DNA of 8,454 bases from Candidatus Neomarinimicrobium atlanticum (GTDB lineage Bacteria; Fidelibacterota; Marinisomatia; Marinisomatales; Marinisomataceae), in the NCBI GenBank assembly GCA_000402815.1, contig AQSA01000005.1, forward strand, positions 11,630-20,083. The letters run 5' to 3'. The notes below the pieces were generated by a model. It did not search any database, was not told the DNA's origin, and worked only from the letters and a program-made list of their open reading frames with translations. The position numbers and the translations under genes were made by a program. Positions 1 to 6,036 of the stretch are shown here, in pieces. Every line of letters begins with the position of its first letter. Position 1 is the stretch's first letter.

Positions 1-824
1 ATGTTGCGATAATGATATTGCTCTCCTTCATCTAATGTGAGTACTAATGTCAACGCGAAATTTTTTCTATCAACCACAAGACTGTCTTTTACCACTTGGA
101 AATCTCTATAGCCTTCATTTTGATAGAATAGTACTAATGCTTTTTTATCTTCATCAAATGTTTTTTCATCAAAGTTTTTTACCCAAAAAGACCACCACTT
201 TTTTTCTTTAGTGTCTTTTAATTCTTTCTTTAGTTTACGCGCTGAAAAATTCTTGTTTCCTTCAAAGGTGATATCTTTTAATCTATATTTCTCATTTTCC
301 TTGATATCAAAAATAACATCTCTAGCATAAGCTGTTCGCACCAGAGTATCTTGCGGTACCTCTATTCTAGAACTCACTTCTACATCAAAATATCCGTCTT
401 CTTGATAAATTTCTGTAATCTTTTTAGCGGCTGCATCTAATGAATTAGGACGAATTCTTTGCCCAATTTTTAAATCAATTTTTTCTGTAAATCTAGATTC
501 TCTAACGGAAATACCTTCAAATAAAATATTGTTCAAGGTGGGGCTCTCTTCTACTTGAATTGTAATTTCCACGCCATATTCGGAATCGTTGTTCAAAACA
601 ATGTTAACATCATCAAATAGGCCTAGGTCCCATAAGCGTGTTAAGGCTGTAGAAATATCAGATCTCTGAATTTGGGTTCCATCTCGAAGCCCTGCAGAAT
701 ACTTGATCATTTTGTCTGATGTAGTAGCATTCCCTTCAACATTTACACGGTAAAGAGTTACCTCTTGTCCATATAGAATATTAACAAAGAATATTAGCAT
801 TAATGTTATATATATTTTTTTCAT
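1..824 (-). CDS. bamA: BamA/Omp85 outer-membrane assembly factor, N-terminal part (3' end outside window)
   Basis: The reading frame starts at ATG 824 and stays open to the window edge, giving 274 residues. Residues 1-19 look like a signal peptide: KK, a hydrophobic core, and probable cleavage after LYG before QEV. Three POTRA-like repeats follow, at about 22-93, 94-178 and 180-268. Each has the usual shape: a strand ending in an EGN-like turn (VNVEGN, LFEGI, ITFEGN), a helix pair with LWDLGLFDDV or YQEDGYFDVEV, and a final strand. The segment near 205-214 (TKEKKWWSFW) is typical of BamA from the Bacteroidota side. In the family, POTRA repeats in the periplasm receive unfolded outer-membrane proteins and a C-terminal 16-strand barrel inserts them; the barrel is not in this window. 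The gene starts 3 nt after the uppS stop, so the two are surely co-transcribed. No Shine-Dalgarno sequence is visible. The family call is secure. Confidence 0.93.
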   Translation of the reverse strand, partial: MKKIYITLMLIFFVNILYGQEVTLYRVNVEGNATTSDKMIKYSAGLRDGTQIQRSDISTALTRLWDLGLFDDVNIVLNNDSEYGVEITIQVEESPTLNNILFEGISVRESRFTEKIDLKIGQRIRPNSLDAAAKKITEIYQEDGYFDVEVSSRIEVPQDTLVRTAYARDVIFDIKENEKYRLKDITFEGNKNFSARKLKKELKDTKEKKWWSFWVKNFDEKTFDEDKKALVLFYQNEGYRDFQVVKDSLVVDRKNFALTLVLTLDEGEQYHYRN

Positions 825-827
825 ATT

Positions 828-1529
828 TTAATCAGTTAATTTACCAAAAGTTCTGTCTCTATTCTCAAAATCTTTTAAAGCTTCCATTAAATCTTTTTTC
901 TTAAAATCTGGCCAATTTTTTTTACTTACAAAAAGCTCTGCATAAGCTGACTGCCATAATAAAAAATTGCTTAATCTGTGTTCTCCAGCAGTTCTAATAA
1001 TTAGATCCGGATCAGGTATTTCAGGGCAATATAAGTTATTTTTTACAATCTCTTCATTTATTATTTCACTTTTTTTACTTACTATAATTTTATTGACTGC
1101 ATCTATAATTTCTTGCCTGCCACCATAACTCAGCGCCAAAGAAAGGACTAATCCTGTATTATGCTTTGTTCTATCAATAACATCAGAAATAATATTTTGT
1201 ACACTCTTTGGTAAATCCTCTACTCTTCCAACTACATTAAAGACAATATTGTTCCTCTCTAATTCTTTAATCTCATTTTTTAACATTAAACTTAACAACG
1301 ACATTAGACTATCAACTTCAGATTGTGGGCGATTCCAGTTTTCTGTAGAAAATGCATAAAGTGTGAGATAGCTAATATTCAAATCAGAACATGCTTCAAT
1401 GACCTTCTTAGCAGACTTAGCGCCTTCTTTGTGTCCAAAAATACGATCCATTCCCTTATCTTTGGCCCACCTTCCATTGCCATCCATAATAATTGCAATG
1501 TGATTTAGATTAAGAGAGTTAACAGTCAT
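828..1529 (-). CDS. uppS: Undecaprenyl diphosphate synthase (cis-isoprenyl transferase)
   Basis: This 233-residue protein belongs to the cis-prenyltransferase family, which adds isopentenyl units to farnesyl diphosphate to make the C55 lipid carrier for peptidoglycan and other surface polymers at the inner face of the membrane. The MDGNGRWA signature is at residues 15-22, with the catalytic/Mg-binding Asp at D16. GHKEGA (32-37) and LTLYAFSTENW follow. Near the C-terminus RTAGEHRLSNFLLWQ and SAYAEL carry the conserved Arg residues and Glu that bind isopentenyl diphosphate and metal. Length fits the family (E. coli UppS has 253). The ATG at 1529 overlaps the mrp stop in an ATGA, and the stop lies 3 nt before bamA. 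The order uppS-bamA is common in Bacteroidota-like lineages; in gammaproteobacteria cdsA, dxr and rseP lie between them. Chain length (C55 or other) is inferred from the family. Confidence 0.96.
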   Translation of the reverse strand: MTVNSLNLNHIAIIMDGNGRWAKDKGMDRIFGHKEGAKSAKKVIEACSDLNISYLTLYAFSTENWNRPQSEVDSLMSLLSLMLKNEIKELERNNIVFNVVGRVEDLPKSVQNIISDVIDRTKHNTGLVLSLALSYGGRQEIIDAVNKIIVSKKSEIINEEIVKNNLYCPEIPDPDLIIRTAGEHRLSNFLLWQSAYAELFVSKKNWPDFKKKDLMEALKDFENRDRTFGKLTD

Positions 1530-2629
1530 TCAGAAGATATTTGTTTTGCTAGTCTTAAAAATATTTTTGATATAGGAGATTCTTGATCATGAAAAACAAT
1601 TGGCTCTCCATTATCAATAGATTCCATTAATTTATGAGAATAAGGGACTTCTGCTAATAGTGGAATATCTAACCTAGTACTTTCTGTTTCACCTCCACCG
1701 TGCTTAAATAAGTCAAATTTTAAATTAAATTCACCATTTTCATTGGTTGTTACTTTTTCTCCGTTAATAATGATATTTGAATTCTTACTATTAGGAACCT
1801 CTCCAGAGATATCCATATAAGACATGTTTTCTACCACTCCAAGTAGCTCTGTTTCTACTTTTTTAAACATATCAGCGCCTTTTCTGACATCCGTTAACGC
1901 AATATCGTTTGGAGTAGTGACAATGATTGCGCCATCTAATGGAATTTTTTGAGATAAAGTAAGTTGGACATCTCCTGTTCCGGGAGGAAGATCCAAAATT
2001 AAATAATCTAAGTCTCCCCAGTTTACATCCTTAAAGAACTGCTCTGTCATCTTAGCTACCAAAGGACCTCTCCAAACTACCGGCGCTTTATTACCACTAA
2101 TAAAACCAAAACTCATGAGCTTTAAATTGTGTTTCTCTAGGGGAATAATTTTCTGATTTTCATCTACTTCTGGATTACCTTGTATCCCCATAGTTAATGG
2201 TAAAGATGGTCCATAAATATCTAAGTCAAGCAATCCTGTTTTATGTCCATCACTTGTTAAGGCTGCCGCTAAATTGAGTGCAATTGTAGACTTACCAACT
2301 CCTCCCTTTCCGCTAGCCACTGCAATAATCTTTGTAATATTTCCTTCTACATTTTGATGCTTATTAGAAGTGTCTACTTCTACATTTTTTGGAGGGCGAT
2401 CTAATATTTTAATTTTTATTTCAAAGTCATCAGCAATAATAGTCTCTTGGATAGTTTTAATAAGCTCTGTTTTTTTCTCTTCATTCTTTGAAGATATAGA
2501 TAGCATAATAGTAATAGTTTTGTGATCAACAAGGATTTCTTTTACCATTCCAAATGATACAATATCTCTATTGAAGCCAGGATAATTAACTGACTTTAGC
2601 TGATGTAATATTTCGTTTTTATTTATCAT
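1526..2629 (-). CDS. mrp: Mrp/ApbC family P-loop ATPase (Fe-S cluster carrier), cysteine-free variant
   Basis: The protein has 367 residues in two parts. Residues 1-80 form an N-terminal MIP18/CIA2-like domain (NYPGFNRDIVSFGMVK at 15-30). Residues 98-367 form the Mrp ATPase, with the deviant Walker A loop GKGGVGKST at 107-115, LLDLDIYGPS with D137, and the switch II segment LDLPPGTGD at 212-220. In the family these dimeric cytosolic ATPases carry and pass on Fe-S clusters, held by a C-terminal Cys-X2-Cys pair just after ENMSY. Here ENMSYM (267-272) is followed by about 35 residues without cysteine before FKHGGG (308-313), and the whole protein contains no cysteine. It may therefore not hold a cluster in the standard way. 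The gene follows the ferredoxin by 54 nt and overlaps uppS by 4 nt. A weak TATAAT at 2665-2660 lacks a good -35, so the main promoter is probably the one before the ferredoxin. Confidence 0.93.
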   Translation of the reverse strand: MINKNEILHQLKSVNYPGFNRDIVSFGMVKEILVDHKTITIMLSISSKNEEKKTELIKTIQETIIADDFEIKIKILDRPPKNVEVDTSNKHQNVEGNITKIIAVASGKGGVGKSTIALNLAAALTSDGHKTGLLDLDIYGPSLPLTMGIQGNPEVDENQKIIPLEKHNLKLMSFGFISGNKAPVVWRGPLVAKMTEQFFKDVNWGDLDYLILDLPPGTGDVQLTLSQKIPLDGAIIVTTPNDIALTDVRKGADMFKKVETELLGVVENMSYMDISGEVPNSKNSNIIINGEKVTTNENGEFNLKFDLFKHGGGETESTRLDIPLLAEVPYSHKLMESIDNGEPIVFHDQESPISKIFLRLAKQISSE

Positions 2630-2683
2630 AAATAAAGGCAGTTAAAAATAGAAAAGACTATTATAAAATGTTATATAAATCTC

Positions 2684-2983
2684 TCAGGGTGCTTCTTGCC
2701 CAAAAAACTTATAATTACGTTCAATAGATGACTCATATTCATCGGGGATTTCATCTTCATCATAGATAGCATCAACTGGACACTCTGGCTCGCAGGCCCC
2801 ACAATCAATGCACTCTTCTGGATTGATAAAGAGTTGTTTTGAGGTAGCATCAAAGCCTTCAGCTTTTGCTTCCTCTCCTGAGCCTTCTGGATCAGTTGGT
2901 CCATGAATGCAGTCCACAGGACAAACTTCAATACAAGCTGTGTCGCATGTACCCACACATGGGTCTGTAATTATATATGGCAT
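2684..2983 (-). CDS. Small dicluster ferredoxin (7Fe/8Fe type)
   Basis: This 99-residue acidic protein carries two cysteine groups. The first is C9, C13, C17, C21-Pro, with C25 after it; the C9-X7-C17-X3-C21-Pro spacing matches the 3Fe-4S site of Azotobacter-type seven-iron ferredoxins, but the extra Cys sits at +4 (C13). The second is the standard C58-X2-C61-X2-C64-X3-C68-Pro of a 4Fe-4S site. In 7Fe ferredoxins the last Cys of each group completes the other cluster. About 36 residues separate the groups, including an acidic Gly/Glu-rich loop (30-48). The opening MPYIITDPC is typical of the family. It would act as a cytosolic low-potential electron carrier; its partners cannot be read from the sequence. 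It is the first gene of the ferredoxin-mrp-uppS-bamA run and has its own promoter. Whether the first site holds 3Fe or 4Fe is open. Confidence 0.92.
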   Translation of the reverse strand: MPYIITDPCVGTCDTACIEVCPVDCIHGPTDPEGSGEEAKAEGFDATSKQLFINPEECIDCGACEPECPVDAIYDEDEIPDEYESSIERNYKFFGQEAP

Positions 2984-3011
2984 AAAATATTCTTTATTTT
3001 TTAGTTTCTAG

Positions 3012-3047
3012 AATACATATTATACGTAGTTTCATGCTCAAAATCAA
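3012..3047 (-). promoter_or_regulatory. Sigma-70-type promoter for the ferredoxin-mrp-uppS-bamA run
   Basis: On the minus strand a -35 box TTGATT (3047-3042) is followed, after exactly 17 nt, by a perfect -10 box TATAAT (3024-3019). Transcription would start near 3012, leaving a leader of about 30 nt before the ferredoxin ATG at 2983. The -35 box lies only 4-9 nt upstream of the start codon of the divergent MFS gene, so the two transcripts probably interfere with each other. Predicted from sequence only. Confidence 0.65.
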
Positions 3048-3050
3048 CCC

Positions 3051-4247
3051 ATGCAGAAACAAAAAAGATTAAATATATTTTTATGGACAGTACCATTAGT
3101 TAACTCTATTGGAAGATCTATTTATGATGTTGCGTTTATATGGCTCATATTAGATATTACAAATTCTGAAAAAATTACAGGATTTGTAGCTATGACAACC
3201 TATCTACCTGCTATTCTTTGTGGTTTGTTTATTGGAGCTGTTGTTGATCTTTTTCCTAAAACTAGAATGATCTCATTTGCTACTATTATGCAAGGACTAG
3301 TTCTATTATGTATCCCTCTTTTATTTTTTTATAATATTGAATCTGTTTGGTTAATTATGTTATTGGCTTTCTTTCATAATGGATTTGCATTACCTATGGT
3401 ACCAGCATTTAATGCATACCTACCAACACAAATTAGAAAAGAAAATCTTCTTAAGGCAAACTCAATTGTCAATATATCATGGCAAACTGCTGTCCTTATA
3501 GGTCCAATCATAGCAGCACAATTACTCACATTTTATCCAGTACAAAATTTATTCTTTTTCTGTGTTTTGTTTTATTTCTTAGCAGCTGCATTGACTGCTG
3601 TGGCCCCTAAGGACATTGTAGAAAAAGAAGAGATTAGTACAAAAAAAATAATCGAAAAAACAAAAGAAGGTATTCAGTATTTAAAAGATAAAGCTACGTT
3701 TCGTGCTATTATCATTCTAACGCTGCTAAGCAATTTATTTGTAATGGGTCCTGCAATAATAGGAATTCCTATACTAGTAAAACTATACTTAGGTGGTAGT
3801 GCGTCTGATTTTGCATTGGTAGAGGCATTCATTGGACTTGGAATGCTTTTAGGTACCACTATAGTTTATGGAATAGGAAGTAGAGTTCCTCATGGTTTGC
3901 TATTTCTAGTTGGCCTTTTTATTGACGGTGCAAGTTTTTGCTTCTATTATTTTGTTGAAAATATGAGTCAACTCAATTTCTTGTCATTCTTGCATGGAAT
4001 TGGTATACCTTTTTTAATTATATCTCGTGTATCTATTATGCAGAAACATATTCCCGAAAAATTGCTTGGAAGAATATTTGCAATCATTTCTATATCTATT
4101 GTAAGTATGACCGCAGTATCTAGTGGAATGATAGGTATAATGGCAGAATTTTTTGATATCAAAACAATCTTCTTAATATTTGGAATTCTTGCAAGCGCAT
4201 GTGGAGTTGCAGGGTTAATGCATCCAAAAATTAAGTACTTGAATTAA
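3051..4247 (+). CDS. Major facilitator superfamily transporter, probable exporter
   Basis: This is a 398-residue, very hydrophobic protein with about 12 predicted membrane segments in two halves, joined by a charged cytoplasmic loop at about 190-215 (KEEISTKKIIEKTKEG). The MFS loop 2-3 motif appears as G62-A-V-V-D66-L-F-P-K-T-R72. The second half contains IPEKLLGRIFA, which resembles the matching loop of EntS-like and macrolide-efflux-like MFS proteins. Those relatives pump siderophores or drugs out by proton antiport across the inner membrane; the substrate here is unknown. ATG 3051 is the only plausible start, because an in-frame TAG lies at 3027-3029; no Shine-Dalgarno sequence precedes it. 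It is a single-gene unit, divergent from the ferredoxin (67-nt gap), and its TAA stop overlaps the plsC stop on the other strand. I could not pick out a convincing plus-strand promoter. Confidence 0.88.
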   Translation: MQKQKRLNIFLWTVPLVNSIGRSIYDVAFIWLILDITNSEKITGFVAMTTYLPAILCGLFIGAVVDLFPKTRMISFATIMQGLVLLCIPLLFFYNIESVWLIMLLAFFHNGFALPMVPAFNAYLPTQIRKENLLKANSIVNISWQTAVLIGPIIAAQLLTFYPVQNLFFFCVLFYFLAAALTAVAPKDIVEKEEISTKKIIEKTKEGIQYLKDKATFRAIIILTLLSNLFVMGPAIIGIPILVKLYLGGSASDFALVEAFIGLGMLLGTTIVYGIGSRVPHGLLFLVGLFIDGASFCFYYFVENMSQLNFLSFLHGIGIPFLIISRVSIMQKHIPEKLLGRIFAIISISIVSMTAVSSGMIGIMAEFFDIKTIFLIFGILASACGVAGLMHPKIKYLN

Positions 4248-4966
4248 GCTCGTATAAGGCCTGAAATTTTATTCTTTGTAAAATCTCTTAACTCTTCAAC
4301 TGACATATTAGCATATTGATCAGCTGTGATTGGATCACCAAACACTGTTGTTAATCGACCTGGATTAATTTGCCAACTTGTTCTCTTATTTGCTCTATAT
4401 GCACCAATTAATCCAACAGGTATAATAGTAGCATTAGTAGCTTTAGCAAAATGAAATCCTCCCTTTTTGAACTCTCCTATTTCGCCTGTAATAGTGCGCT
4501 GCCCTTCTGGTGCTAAAACCATAGAAGTCTTGTCAAATAGTAAAATTTTTTCTGCTGCTTTTAAAGTCGCCTTTGCTTTGTCAGTATTATCATGGGTAAT
4601 AGAATATGCTCCATATCTTTTAGCCATATAACCAAATAATGGTATTTTAAATATACCTTCCCACCCAACGGCATTAATATAATATGGGATAGCACCGCCG
4701 AGCATTAATATATCAAACATTGACTCATGATTAAACATAAATAGGTATGGCCCACCTTCTTTTGGCGGAACCTTACCTTTTACTGAAAATAATTGTAGCC
4801 CACTAAGCATAATCAGTCTAGCTCCTATCGGAACAAATATAGGATATGTATTTTTAGGGTGAGTAATATAACTAAATACGATTACTAGGATTAAAAGGAG
4901 AGAAAAAAGAGGAAAAAATATTAGCAGAATAAAGAAGGATAAAATTTGATTGATGATATTTTTCAT
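4244..4966 (-). CDS. plsC: 1-acyl-sn-glycerol-3-phosphate acyltransferase-like protein (PlsC family)
   Basis: The protein has 240 residues. A hydrophobic N-terminus (about 7-34, and a second stretch at 43-60) would anchor it in the inner membrane. The acyltransferase H-X4-D motif is H80 to D85 in NHESMFD. The second block, GWEGIFKIPLFGYMAKRYGA (101-120), is followed by ITHDN where E. coli PlsC has IDRNN. The third block is PEGQRT (153-158) with FKKGG, where most relatives have EGTR; the fourth is TIIPVGLIGAY. In the family this enzyme adds the second acyl chain to lysophosphatidate, giving phosphatidate, the precursor of all phospholipids. Length is normal. The gene starts 3 nt after the mutY stop, at a junction reading TAAAATATGAAAAA, and has no Shine-Dalgarno sequence. 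Given the changed motif residues, a related acyl acceptor (for example an ornithine lipid or other lyso-lipid) cannot be excluded. Confidence 0.87.
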   Translation of the reverse strand: MKNIINQILSFFILLIFFPLFSLLLILVIVFSYITHPKNTYPIFVPIGARLIMLSGLQLFSVKGKVPPKEGGPYLFMFNHESMFDILMLGGAIPYYINAVGWEGIFKIPLFGYMAKRYGAYSITHDNTDKAKATLKAAEKILLFDKTSMVLAPEGQRTITGEIGEFKKGGFHFAKATNATIIPVGLIGAYRANKRTSWQINPGRLTTVFGDPITADQYANMSVEELRDFTKNKISGLIRA

Positions 4967-4969
4967 ATT

Positions 4970-5998
4970 TTATTTATTTAACAATTCTAACATTTTATAG
5001 TTTGCCTTCGGCAAAGCAAACTTATCTAAGCCTTTAATAGTAGTCCATACATAATTTTCTTTAATTTTTAGCGTCTTAACATTGCTAACACTTTTTAAAA
5101 AAAGTGATATAGTTACCTTAAAGTGACTGTATTGATGCTTGACTTCTCCAATATACTCAGGGCTTAAAATAGATAAATTTGTCTCTTCTTTAATTTCTCT
5201 AATCACTGCAGCCTCTTTTGATTCTCCTAATTCAATCTTACCTCCTGGGAATTCCCACAAACCACCAAGCATTTTATTTTGAGGACGCTGAAGAATAAGA
5301 AGTCTGTCGTTATGATAAACAATACACACTGATACATTCACACTAGGGATAGGCTTATTTTTTTTTGGTTCAGGGAATTGTAAAGGATCTTCACTCAACG
5401 TTGCTCTACATTCGGATGTAATAGGGCATAGACTGCAATGAACTGCTTTGGCTTGACAAAAGCTGCTCCCCAAATCCATTAATGCTTGGTTAAAGTCTCC
5501 CGGTTTAGACTTATCTTGAATAGCCTCAAGAAACTTCTTTACTCTATTGCTATTAAATTTTGACTTTTTTTTCAGGCCAAGCAATCTAAAGCCAACACGT
5601 TCTAAGTTTGTATCTACACCTACCTCTTGCTTGTTATAAGCGATAGCCAAAATAGTTTTTGCTGTATATTCCCCAATACCTGGGAGTTTGATAAGCTCAT
5701 TAAATGTATCTGGAAAATCTTCTCCTAAAGACTTAGCAGTGGTATGTATATTTTTACATCGAGAATAGTAACCCAATCCCTCCCAATGCTTTAAAACGTC
5801 ATCATAATTTGCATTTGCTAGTGCTTTAATATCAGGAAAACTACTCATCCACTTTCTGTAAAAAGGAATGACTGTTTTTACTTGCGTCTGCTGCAGCATA
5901 ATTTCAGAAATCCAAATTTTGTAGGGATTCTTGGTTTCTCGCCATGGTAAAGACCTTTTATTTAAGGAGTACCAAGCTAGTAACTGTTTTGATATCAT
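4970..5998 (-). CDS. mutY: A/G-specific adenine DNA glycosylase with C-terminal MutT-like Nudix domain
   Basis: The protein has 342 residues and belongs to the HhH-GPD superfamily. It removes adenine mispaired with 8-oxoguanine. The N-terminal glycosylase domain (1-197) has SLPWRETKNPYKIWISE with catalytic Glu E32, MLQQTQV (34-40), the helix-hairpin-helix LPGIGEYTAKT (105-115), catalytic Asp D129 in VDTN, and the 4Fe-4S loop C181-X6-C188-X2-C191-X5-C197. The C-terminal domain (about 219-342) is Nudix-like. It keeps a nearly full Nudix box at 253-275 (G253, E259, REIKEE at 267-272, with N274 replacing the usual Gly), YSH at 290-292 matching the 8-oxoG-sensing FSH loop of MutY, and N333 in PKAN, which may match the base-reading Asn of MutT. 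Most MutY C-terminal domains have lost the box. The gene lies 38 nt after glnII and 3 nt before plsC. CAAGGT just before ATG 5998 is too close to be a good ribosome site. Confidence 0.95.
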   Translation of the reverse strand: MISKQLLAWYSLNKRSLPWRETKNPYKIWISEIMLQQTQVKTVIPFYRKWMSSFPDIKALANANYDDVLKHWEGLGYYSRCKNIHTTAKSLGEDFPDTFNELIKLPGIGEYTAKTILAIAYNKQEVGVDTNLERVGFRLLGLKKKSKFNSNRVKKFLEAIQDKSKPGDFNQALMDLGSSFCQAKAVHCSLCPITSECRATLSEDPLQFPEPKKNKPIPSVNVSVCIVYHNDRLLILQRPQNKMLGGLWEFPGGKIELGESKEAAVIREIKEETNLSILSPEYIGEVKHQYSHFKVTISLFLKSVSNVKTLKIKENYVWTTIKGLDKFALPKANYKMLELLNK

Positions 5999-6036
5999 AC
6001 CTTGAGGTTAAGAATATGACTTCAGAAATCCAAAAT

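Noticed and set aside
1323..1508. Short plus-strand open frame inside uppS
   Set aside because: It lies fully antisense to the conserved N-terminal part of uppS and has no family features.
2671..2958. A 95-residue open frame on the minus strand over the ferredoxin
   Set aside because: It is in another frame of the ferredoxin gene, whose two cysteine cluster motifs show which frame is real.
3674..4162. Two minus-strand open frames inside the MFS gene
   Set aside because: Low-complexity antisense frames of a membrane protein gene; no motif or start signal supports them.
5050..5998. MutY as a thymine-DNA glycosylase because it has Tyr in GEYTAKT
   Set aside because: Many true MutY proteins carry Tyr there, and the YSH loop and C-terminal MutT-like domain point to 8-oxoguanine:adenine repair.
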